Assembly (NCBI GenBank): GCA_026387895.1
Contig: JAPLKT010000146.1
Coordinates: forward strand, 43,694-92,652
From: Gemmatimonadota bacterium
Lineage (GTDB): Bacteria; Gemmatimonadota; Gemmatimonadetes; Gemmatimonadales; Gemmatimonadaceae
DNA: 48,959 nt
Reading direction: 5' to 3'
Position 1 is the first letter of the stretch; each line of letters opens with the position of its first letter. Below, piece by piece: positions 8,832-19,878 of this stretch. Below the pieces are notes generated by a model. The model did not search any database, was not told the origin of the DNA, and saw only the letters and a list, made by a program, of their open reading frames with translations. A program made the translations under genes and the position numbers.

Positions 8832-9644
8832 GTGAATACTACTGAAACGTTTGCCCAACGGCTCCAAGAGAGCCTCTCCCAACTGTGGGAGTTCATCCCC
8901 GCACTCCTCGGCGCGGCCGCGGTCCTTGTGTTGGGATACCTGCTGGCCAAGCTCGTGCAGAAGGGCGCCTCGAAGGTGCTGCGTCGCACGCGGCTCAATG
9001 ATGTGCTACGCCGCGGTGGCGTGATGCACGCCCTCGACCGTTCCGGGACGCATTTCAATCCGGCACGCGTGATTGCGAACTTGTTGTTCTGGTTCGTGAT
9101 GTTCACCGTGGTGCTGGTCGCTGCCAACGCGCTTGGGCTCGACTCGCTCGGGCAGGTGCTCAGCGAGCTCGTCAGCTACATCCCGAGCGTCATCGCGGCC
9201 ATCGTGATTGTGATCCTCGGACTCGTGCTCGGTGACTTCGTCGCGGGACTGATTCTGGCGAGCACGGGAACGTTGCACGGCGGTCCGACGCTGGCACGCG
9301 CGGGGAAGGGCGGGGTGATTCTGCTCGCGGTGTTCATGTCGCTCCAGGAGCTTGGCGTGGCCACCGATATCGTGACGACCGCCTTCGCGATCATTTTCGG
9401 TGCCATTGCGCTCGCGCTGTCGCTCTCGTTCGGGCTTGGGAATCGTGAGCTCGCGGGGGAGGTGACGCGTGCGTGGTACGAGAGCTTCAAGGCTGAGCGT
9501 GAGGCGATTGAGCGCGGATCCAAGAGCGAGGACGTCGCGGACGGCCTCGAAGAAATGCCCGTTCTGGAGGCTGGTTCGGCGGCTGGTTCGGCGGCTGGTT
9601 CGGCGGCTGGTTCGACGGCTGGTTCGGCGAGTCATACCACATAA
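8832..9644 (+). CDS. MscS-like protein with conserved TM-helix repeats
   Basis: 270 residues from GTG 8832, which lies just after the preceding stop; an in-frame GTG at 8808 would overlap that gene and is the alternative. Two copies of the small 'conserved TM helix' motif are visible (FIPALLGAAAVLVLGYLLAK near the start, and YIPSVIAAIVIVILGLVLGD in the middle), with further hydrophobic segments, so about four membrane helices. This motif occurs in proteins related to small mechanosensitive channels, but the large MscS beta domain is absent. The C-terminal tail is charged and ends in a Gly-Ser-Ala repeat encoded by five 12-base units. A strong terminator follows, so this is probably the last gene of its transcript. 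Confidence 0.82.
   Translation: MNTTETFAQRLQESLSQLWEFIPALLGAAAVLVLGYLLAKLVQKGASKVLRRTRLNDVLRRGGVMHALDRSGTHFNPARVIANLLFWFVMFTVVLVAANALGLDSLGQVLSELVSYIPSVIAAIVIVILGLVLGDFVAGLILASTGTLHGGPTLARAGKGGVILLAVFMSLQELGVATDIVTTAFAIIFGAIALALSLSFGLGNRELAGEVTRAWYESFKAEREAIERGSKSEDVADGLEEMPVLEAGSAAGSAAGSAAGSTAGSASHTT
9569..9628 (+). repeat. 12-base tandem repeat, 5 copies, in the MscS-like gene tail
   Basis: Five copies of GGCTGGTTCGGC at 9569, 9581, 9593, 9605 and 9617; the fourth has one change (GAC at its end). They encode a Gly-Ser-Ala-Ala tail at the C-terminus of the protein. Confidence 0.93.
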
Positions 9645-9673
9645 GCAGCATGTTGGAAGTGAGAGGGTTTTGG

Positions 9674-9709
9674 CGCGCCGCCGGTCACCCCGGCGGCGCG
9701 TTGTTTTTT
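9674..9709 (+). terminator. rho-independent terminator after the MscS-like gene
   Basis: An 11-bp perfect GC-rich stem (9674-9684 with 9690-9700), 5-base loop, followed by TTGTTTTTT. It lies 29 bases after the stop codon and separates this transcript from gyrA. Confidence 0.9.
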
Positions 9710-9835
9710 GGGCCCCGCAACGGCTTGCACAGCAACGCTTTAGCGGCAGAAAAAGGTGTTGTGTTTTTCGGGCCCCAGCGAGTAGATTTGTAGGTTAGCG
9801 TCAAAGGCCGAAGAACCCCCATTTCGCCCCCATAA
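9710..9835 (+). promoter_or_regulatory. gyrA upstream region
   Basis: 126 bases between the terminator and gyrA. It holds two similar pieces, a T-run followed by GGGCCCC at 9702-9716 and again at 9764-9776. A possible sigma70-type promoter is TTGTGT (9759-9764) and TAGATT (9783-9788) with an 18-base spacer; this is a weak match. No clear Shine-Dalgarno is seen close to the ATG. Confidence 0.3.
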
Positions 9836-12367
<2,532 letters not shown>

Positions 12368-12393
12368 ACGGACCCTGACATAGGATTACCGAC

Positions 12394-13764
12394 ATGACGA
12401 CCATCGCCCCGAGCACCAGCGCTCTCGCCGCGCTACTCCACGCCCCGCTCGAGGCGCCGCCGGCGCTTGAGTCGTTGTGGATGCCGTTCACGAACAACCG
12501 CGCGTTCAAGCAGGCGCCGCGGATGCTCGTGTCGGCAAAGGATATGCACTACACGGACGCGGACGGTCGCCAGGTGCTCGATGGCGTCGCCGGCCTCTGG
12601 TGCGTGAATGCCGGGCACTGCCGAGCGCCGATTGCTGATGCGATTGCGACGGCCGCGCGTACGCTGGATTATGCGCCCCCGTTCCAGATGGGGCATTCGC
12701 TGTCGTTCGCTCTCGCTGAGCGAGTCGCTGACATGCTCCCCGGCGATCTCGACCACGTGTTCTTCACGAACTCGGGAAGCGAGGCGGTGGACACTGCGCT
12801 CAAGATTGCGCTGGCCTACCATCAGGCACGCGGTGAGGCCCAGCGCACGCGTTTTGTGGGCCGCCTGCGTGGATATCATGGAGTCGGCTTCGGCGGCATC
12901 TCGGTTGGCGGCATCCCCACGAACGCCAAGCAGTTCGCGTCGCAGCTGCTGCCGTCGGTGGATCACATTGCGCACACGCATGACCTTGCCCGCAACGCGT
13001 TCAGCAAGGGACAGCCGCAGCATGGCGCGGAGTTCGCGGATGATCTCGAGCGCGTGATCAAAGAACGCGGTGGCGACACTATCGCCGCCGTGATTGTGGA
13101 GCCAGTGGCCGGCTCCACCGGCGTCCTGATTCCCCCCGTGGGCTATTTGGATCGCCTGCGCAAGATTTGCGACGCGCATGGCATCCTGCTGATTTTTGAC
13201 GAAGTGATCACCGGCTTCGGACGTACGGGATCGGCCTTCGGAGCGACGCGTTTCAACGTCCTGCCTGATCTCATCTGCGCGGCCAAGGGGCTAACCAACG
13301 GTGCGGTGCCCATGGGCGCAGTGTTCGCGCGCCACATGATCTACGACACGGTCGTCAACGGTGCACCGGCAGGGATCGAGCTGTTCCACGGCTACACCTA
13401 TTCAGGGCACCCGCTCGCCGCGGCGGCGGGACTTGCGACGCTCGATTTGTATGAAAGTGAAGGACTCTTCCAGCGCGCGGCCGATGTGGCCCCGGCGTGG
13501 GAGCGCGCGGTGCATGCGTTGCGCGGTCGCAAGAATGTCATTGATATCCGCAACATTGGACTCGTCGGTGCGGTAGAGCTCGAGCCGCGCGAAGGAAAGC
13601 CGGGTGCGCGTGCGTGGGACGTGTTCCTGGATTGCTTCAAGCGCGGCGTGCTCGTGCGGCAGACGGGCGACATCATTGCGCTCACCCCGCCGCTTATCAT
13701 CGAGCCCGCGCAGATGCAGGACATCGTGGGCGTGCTGGGTGAGGCGATTGACGCGGTGGCGTGA
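12394..13764 (+). CDS. class III aminotransferase, beta-alanine:pyruvate type
   Basis: 456 residues. PLP-dependent transaminase of the omega-amino-acid:pyruvate group. It matches BauA-like enzymes over its whole length: LWMPFTNNRAFKQAPR at the N-terminus, DYAPPFQMGHSLSF, VFFTNSGSEAVDTALK, RGYHGVGFGG, FDEVITGFGRTG and AAKGLTNGAVPMGAV, with K298 as the Schiff-base lysine. The likely reaction is beta-alanine (or another omega-amine) plus pyruvate to malonate semialdehyde plus alanine; the exact substrate is inferred from family. A partner methylmalonate-semialdehyde dehydrogenase, often next to such genes, is absent here. It lies 26 bases after gyrA and may be co-transcribed with it. Confidence 0.88.
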   Translation: MTTIAPSTSALAALLHAPLEAPPALESLWMPFTNNRAFKQAPRMLVSAKDMHYTDADGRQVLDGVAGLWCVNAGHCRAPIADAIATAARTLDYAPPFQMGHSLSFALAERVADMLPGDLDHVFFTNSGSEAVDTALKIALAYHQARGEAQRTRFVGRLRGYHGVGFGGISVGGIPTNAKQFASQLLPSVDHIAHTHDLARNAFSKGQPQHGAEFADDLERVIKERGGDTIAAVIVEPVAGSTGVLIPPVGYLDRLRKICDAHGILLIFDEVITGFGRTGSAFGATRFNVLPDLICAAKGLTNGAVPMGAVFARHMIYDTVVNGAPAGIELFHGYTYSGHPLAAAAGLATLDLYESEGLFQRAADVAPAWERAVHALRGRKNVIDIRNIGLVGAVELEPREGKPGARAWDVFLDCFKRGVLVRQTGDIIALTPPLIIEPAQMQDIVGVLGEAIDAVA

Positions 13765-13804
13765 GCAGCGATTCGTACCTGCGTTGGCGACTCACGTCGT
13801 CCGT

Positions 13805-14389
13805 ATGAGTGCGTTCGCTCGCGCGGCCGCACTCACGCTCGCGACCACGGCAGTTATCCTGTCGCTTGCGGCGCCGCTCACACCGGCGCTCGGGGCCCAG
13901 GATGCGCCCACCACTGTTATTCTGGTTCGGCACGGAGAGAAAGCCACGACGCCGGCCAACGACCCGGGGCTGACAGACGCCGGTGTCGCCAGAGCGCAGG
14001 CGCTCGTGCAGGTACTCGCAGGAGCGAAAATCGGCGCCGTGATTGCGACCCAGTTCACGCGCACGCGCGACACCGCACAGCCGACCGCCGAGGCGGCGCA
14101 CCTCGCAATCGAGACAATCGCTACTGGTCCGAAGGACGTGCACGCGAAGGCGGTCGCTGACGCGGTGCGGCGTCATATGGGGCAGACGGTGTTGGTCGTC
14201 GGACACTCCAACACGCTTGCCTCTATCATTGCGGCGCTCGGTGGTCCAACACTCCGCGACCTGTGCGACTCGGAGTACTCTGACCTGTTCACCCTCGTAC
14301 TCGACAAAGGCAGTGCGCGTCTCGTGCGCGCGAGTTACGGCGAACCCTCGCCGGAACAACCCACCGGTTGTCCCACCGCACCGCACTGA
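13805..14389 (+). CDS. exported histidine phosphatase-family protein
   Basis: 194 residues from ATG 13805; longer in-frame upstream codons overlap the aminotransferase and are rejected. A signal peptide is evident (AALTLATTAVILSLAAPLTPALGAQ, residues 8-32 in outline). The core has the phosphoglycerate-mutase/histidine phosphatase motif LVRHGEK (R42, H43 as the phosphohistidine) and the second catalytic His in VVGHSN (H134). Size resembles small SixA-type phosphatases, but the signal peptide puts it in the periplasm or at the cell surface, suggesting a phosphomonoesterase for external substrates. It sits 40 bases after the aminotransferase gene. Confidence 0.88.
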   Translation: MSAFARAAALTLATTAVILSLAAPLTPALGAQDAPTTVILVRHGEKATTPANDPGLTDAGVARAQALVQVLAGAKIGAVIATQFTRTRDTAQPTAEAAHLAIETIATGPKDVHAKAVADAVRRHMGQTVLVVGHSNTLASIIAALGGPTLRDLCDSEYSDLFTLVLDKGSARLVRASYGEPSPEQPTGCPTAPH

Positions 14390-14408
14390 GCATCCGCGCG
14401 CTCCTATC

Positions 14409-15395
14409 GTGACCTCCCTGAACACTCCATCGCTCGTTTCCCTCGACGACATCCGCCGTGCCGCCGCCGCCCTCCGCGGTGTCGCGGTGCGTACACAGCT
14501 GCTACGCTCCGATGCGCTCGAAGCACGCGCCGGTGTCCCAGTCTATCTCAAGCCCGAGATGCTGCAGCGCGGGGGTGCCTTCAAGTTTCGAGGCGCCTAC
14601 TGGTTTGTGTCGCAGCTCTCCCCCGACGAGCGGGCGCGCGGCTTGGTTGCGCCATCCTCGGGCAATCACGGTCAGGCCGTCGCATTCGCCGCGCGAATCT
14701 TCGGCACCACCGCGACGATTGTCATGCCCACCACGGCCACGCGTGCCAAGCGCGAGGGCGCAGAACGACTCGGCGCGACGGTCGAACTCGCTGGTACGAC
14801 AAGCGCCGAACGTATGACGCGCGCCGTTGAGATTTGTGCAACGACCGGCGCGACGATGGTGCCGCCCTACGATCATCCGTGGATCATCGCGGGCCAGGGT
14901 ACACTCGGCCTGGAGATTGGCGAGGATCTTCCCGATGTGGGCACCGTTATCGTGCAGGTCGGCGGAGGTGGACTCTCGTCCGGCGTCGCGACCGCGATTA
15001 AGGCGCTTGCCCCGAATGCCCGCGTCATTGGTGTCGAACCTGAGGGCTCACCGAAGTTGAGCAAGGCGCGCGCCGCGGGCGAACCGGTCAACATCCCGCC
15101 GAATCCCACAGGACTCGCAGACGGACTGCTCGCTGTCCGCATCGGCACGCTCCCCTTCGCGCATCATCAACGCTACATAGACGACGTGGTAACCGTTCCT
15201 GATGCGGCGCTCCTCACCGCCATGCGATTCCTCTTGGATCGCCACAAGCTTGTGGCCGAACCGAGTGGCGCGATTGCGGTGGCAGCGTTGCTCGAAGGAT
15301 TCGTGAAGCCCACGGGACCCACGGTATGCATCCTGTCCGGCGGGAACATCGAGTGGGACGGCCTGCAGGAACTCCTCGGCGGGAGCGGCGCGTGA
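14409..15395 (+). CDS. threonine/serine dehydratase (PLP fold type II)
   Basis: 328 residues from GTG 14409. Fold-type II PLP enzyme: the Schiff-base lysine is K59 in GAFKFRGA, the substrate loop is SSGNHGQA, and the phosphate-binding glycine loop is VGGGGLSSG. It ends with SGGNIEWDG. There is no C-terminal ACT domain, so it should not be feedback-controlled by isoleucine and resembles catabolic threonine dehydratases (TdcB type) more than biosynthetic IlvA; serine or phenylserine dehydration cannot be excluded. Product from threonine would be 2-oxobutyrate and ammonia. Its stop overlaps the GTG of the following kinase gene by 4 bases. Confidence 0.88.
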   Translation: MTSLNTPSLVSLDDIRRAAAALRGVAVRTQLLRSDALEARAGVPVYLKPEMLQRGGAFKFRGAYWFVSQLSPDERARGLVAPSSGNHGQAVAFAARIFGTTATIVMPTTATRAKREGAERLGATVELAGTTSAERMTRAVEICATTGATMVPPYDHPWIIAGQGTLGLEIGEDLPDVGTVIVQVGGGGLSSGVATAIKALAPNARVIGVEPEGSPKLSKARAAGEPVNIPPNPTGLADGLLAVRIGTLPFAHHQRYIDDVVTVPDAALLTAMRFLLDRHKLVAEPSGAIAVAALLEGFVKPTGPTVCILSGGNIEWDGLQELLGGSGA

Positions 15396-16501
15396 AGCTG
15401 CGCTGCCCAACGTGCGGTACGCTGTACGAAGGGGACGTGAAGTTCTGCGCTAAGGACGGCGGTCGCCTGTTACCGATTGGGGGAACGCCGCTCATGCCGA
15501 CCGAGACCGGCAATCCCGACAATCCCGACAATCCCGGCGAGACCGCGCCGCGCAGTGCCGTCGATGTGGCGCACGTCAAAGAGCTTCGCCATTCCAGCAT
15601 GACAGGGCAGGTGCTGGACGGGCGGTATCACATCGTAAAGAAAGTCGGCGAGGGAGGCATGTCGTACGTGTATCTCGCGCACGATGTCTCCACCAATGTA
15701 CGCTACGCCATCAAGATTCTGTCGCCGGGGTTGGCGGAAGACACCAACGCGATGGCACGCCTTCGCCGTGAGGCCGCACTCGGCATCCGGCTCGAGCATC
15801 CGAACGTGTGTCATATCGTGCGGATGGGCGAGACGGAAGACGGGCTCGTGTATGTCGTGATGCCCTTCGTGGAAGGAGAAGTGCTCAGCGACCGCAACAA
15901 CCGACTCGGCGTGGTCCCGATTTCTCAGGTAGCGACGTGGGTCAGTGAGATCAGCGCGGGATTGCAGGTGGCACATGATCTACAAATTGTCCATCGCGAT
16001 CTAAAGCCGGAGAACATCATGATCTGCACGCGTCCCGACGGGACGGAGTCCGCGGTCGTGATGGATTTCGGGCTCGCCAAGGAGCGCCGCTCTGTCGCAG
16101 AACTCGAGAAACTCACGGCTACCGGGATTATTCTTGGCACGCCGGAGTTTATGAGCCCTGAACAACTGCGCGGCAAGACGCTCGATGCGCGTACGGACGT
16201 GTATTCGCTCGCGCTGATGACCTACGAGATGCTCACCGGCAAGCTCCCGTTCGAGGGGCGCACGCAGCAGGAGCTCATGATCGCGCGGTTGCGCGCGGAA
16301 CCGATTCCGCTGCGGGAGCGTCGCCCTGACTTAGCGTTCTCCGAGGCGGTAGAGAAAGTGCTCCTGCGTGCGATGGCGCGTGATCCCGCAGCACGGCCGG
16401 GATCGACCGTCGATTTCGCGCGCGAGTTTGCTACCGCTGCACAGCCACTCATCTCACCGCCGGCTGGCGGGGGACTGCTCGGAAAACTCTTCCGGCGATA
16501 A
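15392..16501 (+). CDS. Ser/Thr protein kinase with N-terminal zinc ribbon
   Basis: 369 residues from GTG 15392, set by the GTGA overlap with the dehydratase stop. N-terminal ribbon: C5 and C8 (CPTC), then C19-A-K-D22, a CxxC/CxxD pattern often seen before bacterial kinases. A Pro/Asn/Asp linker with a 9-base repeat follows. The Hanks-type kinase domain (about 76-350) has the glycine loop GEGGMS, K108 in YAIKIL, HRDLKPEN with D203, DFG with D225, and GTPEFMSPEQ in the activation segment. The end (GGGLLGKLFRR) is short and I see no transmembrane helix or sensor domain, so it is probably cytosolic. Targets are unknown; the tight link with a PLP dehydratase is the only contextual clue. Confidence 0.93.
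   Translation: MKLRCPTCGTLYEGDVKFCAKDGGRLLPIGGTPLMPTETGNPDNPDNPGETAPRSAVDVAHVKELRHSSMTGQVLDGRYHIVKKVGEGGMSYVYLAHDVSTNVRYAIKILSPGLAEDTNAMARLRREAALGIRLEHPNVCHIVRMGETEDGLVYVVMPFVEGEVLSDRNNRLGVVPISQVATWVSEISAGLQVAHDLQIVHRDLKPENIMICTRPDGTESAVVMDFGLAKERRSVAELEKLTATGIILGTPEFMSPEQLRGKTLDARTDVYSLALMTYEMLTGKLPFEGRTQQELMIARLRAEPIPLRERRPDLAFSEAVEKVLLRAMARDPAARPGSTVDFAREFATAAQPLISPPAGGGLLGKLFRR
15512..15538 (+). repeat. 9-base tandem repeat, 3 copies, in the kinase linker
   Basis: AATCCCGAC at 15512 and 15521 and AATCCCGGC at 15530, giving Asn-Pro-Asp, Asn-Pro-Asp, Asn-Pro-Gly between the zinc ribbon and the kinase domain. Confidence 0.85.
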
Positions 16502-16512
16502 GCCGAGGGCAT

Positions 16513-18159
16513 ATGAAGGCGATGCGAGTACTGGTAGGTGCGGTCCTGCTCGTGCGTTCGGTGTGTGCGCAGGGTACGCTCCCGACGAATTCGAACGCGC
16601 GCCCCTTTCATGTCGTCGACTACGACCTGTCGATCGATCTACCCGAGACGGGGAAGACGATTGCGGGGAATGCGCTGCTAACCATGCAGCGCTTGGGTTC
16701 TGGCGACACGTTACGCCTAGACTTACTCGACCTGACAGTCTCGCGCGTGCTGCTCGATGGAAAAGAGGTACGCTTTGTGCGCGACTCGACGTCGTTGCGC
16801 ATTGGGGTGGCAGGTGCACGCGACCGATTCACCGTGGCGGTGCGGTATGCTGGCGCCGTCACCGATGGATTGATCATTGGTACCGACAGCGCTGGGCGAT
16901 GGATAGCCTTCGGCGACAACTGGCCGAATCGTGCGCGCCGGTGGATTCCGTCGATTGATCATCCGTCCGATAAAGCGACCGTTTCGTGGACCGTAAAGGC
17001 TCCAAGCGATCGCCGCGTGATTGCGAATGGCTCGCTCGTGGAGGAAACACCCCTCCCATCACCGCGCGATCCCGATGGTTCCGCCGGTCGGCCGGTGAGC
17101 TGGACGGTGACGCGTTGGCGCGAGTCGCGGCCAATCGCCGCGTATCTCATGGTGATTGCGGCTGCTCCGCTCGTGCGTTTCGAGTTAGGCACGACCGCGT
17201 GCAAGGTCGCTGAGTTTCCTGGGTGCGTACCGCAACAGTTGTACGTTGCGCCGGAACAACGGCACATGGCCCCAGGGGAGTTCGCGCGCGCGGGCGATAT
17301 CGTCGAGTACTTTGGTCGGCTCGTGGGCCCATTCCCCTATGAGAAGCTCTCGCATCTCCAGAGCAGCACGCGGTTCGGCGGTATGGAGAACGCCAGCGCC
17401 ATCTTCTACGACGACAAGATGTTCCGTCGCAAGGGCGCTGATGCGGGATTGATCGCGCACGAGACGGCGCATCAATGGTTCGGCGATGCCGTGACCGAAC
17501 GCGAGTGGGGGCATCTCTGGTTATCAGAAGGATTCGCGACCTACTACTCGGCGCTCTATCTCGGACACGCGTTCGGCGACTCAGCGTTAGTAGGGCATCT
17601 ACGCCGCGACCGCGAGGGGCTCGTGAAGAGTGCGAATGTTGCCTCGCGTCCGGTCATCGATAGCTTGCAGACCGACCTGATGGCGTTGCTCAATGACAAC
17701 AGTTATCAGAAAGGCGGCTGGGTGCTTCACATGTTGCGCCAGGAAGTCGGTGACAGCGCTTTCTTTGGCGGTATTCGCGACTACTGGGCCGCACACAAGC
17801 ACGCGACTGCGCTGAGCGACGATGTGCGCGCGGCAGTGGAAAAGCGTGCGGGGCGCGACTTGCGCTGGTTCTTTGATCAGTGGCTGCGACGCCCTGGTGT
17901 CGCGGAGCTCACCACGTCCTGGCGCTATGATGCAGCAAAACACGAACTCCACGTGGTGGTAGAACAGGGGAGTCGCTTCGCGCCGTATCGGCTCAAGGTG
18001 CCGGTGGCGATCACCGATGCCGCAGGCTCGACACGTACCCAGGTGCTGCAAGTCGGCGCGCAGTTGCGCTCAGAGCTTGTGATCCCCATGCGGACCGCGC
18101 CGAGTGCGATGGTGGTGGATCCTGGCGTGACAGTACTCGGGACCTTTACCGCGAAATAG
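16513..18159 (+). CDS. exported M1-family aminopeptidase
   Basis: 548 residues with a signal peptide (VLVGAVLLVRSVCAQ, about residues 6-20). Gluzincin motifs are intact: the exopeptidase signature GGMEN (about 289-293), HETAH with zinc ligands H316 and H320 and catalytic E317, and the third ligand E339 after 18 residues in LSEGFATYY. It removes N-terminal residues from peptides. At 548 residues it has the N-terminal beta domain and catalytic domain but lacks the long C-terminal helical domain of PepN-type enzymes. It starts 11 bases after the kinase gene, so it is probably in the same transcript. It converges with the CoA-binding gene, 36 bases away. Confidence 0.93.
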   Translation: MKAMRVLVGAVLLVRSVCAQGTLPTNSNARPFHVVDYDLSIDLPETGKTIAGNALLTMQRLGSGDTLRLDLLDLTVSRVLLDGKEVRFVRDSTSLRIGVAGARDRFTVAVRYAGAVTDGLIIGTDSAGRWIAFGDNWPNRARRWIPSIDHPSDKATVSWTVKAPSDRRVIANGSLVEETPLPSPRDPDGSAGRPVSWTVTRWRESRPIAAYLMVIAAAPLVRFELGTTACKVAEFPGCVPQQLYVAPEQRHMAPGEFARAGDIVEYFGRLVGPFPYEKLSHLQSSTRFGGMENASAIFYDDKMFRRKGADAGLIAHETAHQWFGDAVTEREWGHLWLSEGFATYYSALYLGHAFGDSALVGHLRRDREGLVKSANVASRPVIDSLQTDLMALLNDNSYQKGGWVLHMLRQEVGDSAFFGGIRDYWAAHKHATALSDDVRAAVEKRAGRDLRWFFDQWLRRPGVAELTTSWRYDAAKHELHVVVEQGSRFAPYRLKVPVAITDAAGSTRTQVLQVGAQLRSELVIPMRTAPSAMVVDPGVTVLGTFTAK

Positions 18160-18195
18160 CGATTGCTGGTGATCGGCTCGTCCCTCGACGAGCCG

Positions 18196-18642
18196 TTACC
18201 AGCCCCACTGCCGGAGCTCGACCTGCAGGCATCGGTCCTGCACGACCCAAATGCCGGCGCGGGCGAGTTGGTCAGCGGCTTCGGCGTTCCGAATGCCAAA
18301 CTGGAACCAGACCGCCCGTGGGCGCGCCGCAATAATGTCCTCGAGATGCGCGGGGATGTCGGTGGGGCGCCGAAATATCGTGACAAGGTCGACGCGCTCG
18401 GGAATCGCAGCGATTGTCCGGTACACCTGCGCGCCGAGTATACTCTTGCCTTCGGGAAAGTAGACCGGGACTGGGATAATCGTAAATCCCTGCGATTGCG
18501 CGTAGGCCGGAACATAATTTGCTGGCAGGTCCAAGTCGGAGCCGTCCTTGATACCCAGCACCGCAATGGTCTGCACGCGATTCAGGAGCTCGCCAATGCA
18601 GTCCTCGTGTTCGACCAGTCGTCGCTTCCAGTGCTCGGTCAT
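18196..18642 (-). CDS. CoA-binding-domain protein (YccU-like)
   Basis: 148 residues. Matches the CoA_binding_2 family: IAVLGIKDG near residue 27 as the Rossmann beta-alpha start, then YAQSQGFTIIPVPVYFPE, VYRTIAAIPERVDLVTIFRRP and VWFQFGIRNAEAADQLARAGIWVVQDRCL, the last holding the conserved late cysteine region. The family shares the fold of the succinyl-CoA synthetase alpha N-terminal domain and is usually a stand-alone protein of unknown function. It is divergent from the saccharopine-dehydrogenase-like gene with 84 bases between the starts. Confidence 0.88.
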   Translation of the reverse strand: MTEHWKRRLVEHEDCIGELLNRVQTIAVLGIKDGSDLDLPANYVPAYAQSQGFTIIPVPVYFPEGKSILGAQVYRTIAAIPERVDLVTIFRRPTDIPAHLEDIIAARPRAVWFQFGIRNAEAADQLARAGIWVVQDRCLQVELRQWGW

Positions 18643-18726
18643 TTCCTAACTCTAGCGCGTCGACAGGGCTAAATTGCAGGGGCAGTCAGATTATTCTCGA
18701 CGGACCACCTTAAGGCCGGATTTCCC

Positions 18727-19878
18727 ATGAGAATGCTTGTGCTCGGCGCCGGGCTCCAAGGGTCAGCGTGCGCCTTCGACCTCCTGCAGCATCCTGACGT
18801 CACCGAAGTGCGCCTCGCGGACCGTGAGGTCAGCGCGCTCCCCGCCTTTCTGACACCCTACCGCACCGATCCACGATTGGTGTTGCTCCCACTCGATGCG
18901 CGCGACCACGCGGCCGCTCGGCAGGCGATGCATGGAGTTGCGGCGGTGATGTGTGCGCTGCCGTACTACTTCAATCTCGAGATGACCCGCGCCGCGCTTG
19001 AGTGCGGCGTACACTTCTGTGATCTCGGCGGCAATACCGGGATTGTGAATGAGCAGAAGGCGCTCGACGATCAGGCGAAGGCCAAGGGGGTCACGGTGAT
19101 CCCTGACTGCGGCCTCGCGCCGGGGATGGTGAACATCCTCGCGCAGCTCGGGATTTCGCGCTGTGATACTACCGAAAGCGTGAAGATCTTTGTTGGCGGC
19201 CTTCCGCAGGCGCCCGAAGGCCCACTCAAATACCAGATCGTGTATTCGCTCGAGGGAGTGCTCGACTACTACACGACGCTGAGCTGGATTGTGCGCGACG
19301 GCAAGCGCATGGAAGTGAAGGCGCTCAGTGAAGTGGAACCGGTGCACTTCGATACGCCCGTGGGCGAGCTCGAGGCATTTCATACCGCGGGCGGCCTGAG
19401 CACGATGGCGCAGCGCTATGAGGGCAAGATCCCGTCGATGGAGTACAAGACGCTCCGGTATCCTGGCCACGCCCACATTATGGAAGCGGTGCGCGAGCTA
19501 GGCTTGCTCGATCTCGCGCCGATAGATGTGAAGGGACAGCAGGTCAGTCCACGCGATGTGGCGGTCGCAACGATGGGCCCCAAGCTCAAGAAGCCCAAGG
19601 GGCGCGATCTGGTGGCACTTCGCGTGGTCGTACGCGGGGTGAAGAACGGAAAGCCCATTACGCACACGTGGGAGTTGGTCGACCGGTATGATGAAGCCAA
19701 GGGAATCACCGCGATGGAGCGCACGACCGGCTTCTCGTTGGCAATCACCGGGTTGCTGCAGGTTGCTGGCGTCGTGGCCCCTGCCGGCGTGCACACGCCA
19801 GACGAGGCAGTGCCCGGCGAGCGGTACATTGCGGAACTCGCGAAGCGGGGTATCCTCATCAAGGAGTTGGTCGCATGA
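18727..19878 (+). CDS. saccharopine dehydrogenase / lysine dehydrogenase-like oxidoreductase
   Basis: 383 residues. N-terminal NAD(P)-binding domain with GAGLQG at residues 7-12, then the family's LPYYFNLEMTRAALECGVHFCDLGGNT and PDCGLAPGMVNILAQ, and a C-terminal domain typical of the saccharopine dehydrogenase family, including lysine 6-dehydrogenases. The substrate is probably an amino acid such as lysine or a lysine-derived intermediate, but this cannot be decided from the sequence. The ATGA at its end starts the next gene, an exported alpha/beta hydrolase, so the two are translationally coupled even though they act in different compartments. Confidence 0.85.
   Translation: MRMLVLGAGLQGSACAFDLLQHPDVTEVRLADREVSALPAFLTPYRTDPRLVLLPLDARDHAAARQAMHGVAAVMCALPYYFNLEMTRAALECGVHFCDLGGNTGIVNEQKALDDQAKAKGVTVIPDCGLAPGMVNILAQLGISRCDTTESVKIFVGGLPQAPEGPLKYQIVYSLEGVLDYYTTLSWIVRDGKRMEVKALSEVEPVHFDTPVGELEAFHTAGGLSTMAQRYEGKIPSMEYKTLRYPGHAHIMEAVRELGLLDLAPIDVKGQQVSPRDVAVATMGPKLKKPKGRDLVALRVVVRGVKNGKPITHTWELVDRYDEAKGITAMERTTGFSLAITGLLQVAGVVAPAGVHTPDEAVPGERYIAELAKRGILIKELVA

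Noticed and set aside
12394-13764. Glutamate-1-semialdehyde aminomutase or ornithine/acetylornithine aminotransferase as identity of the class III enzyme
   Set aside because: The N-terminal LWMPFTNNRAF and the TPPL-type C-terminus follow beta-alanine:pyruvate enzymes more closely.
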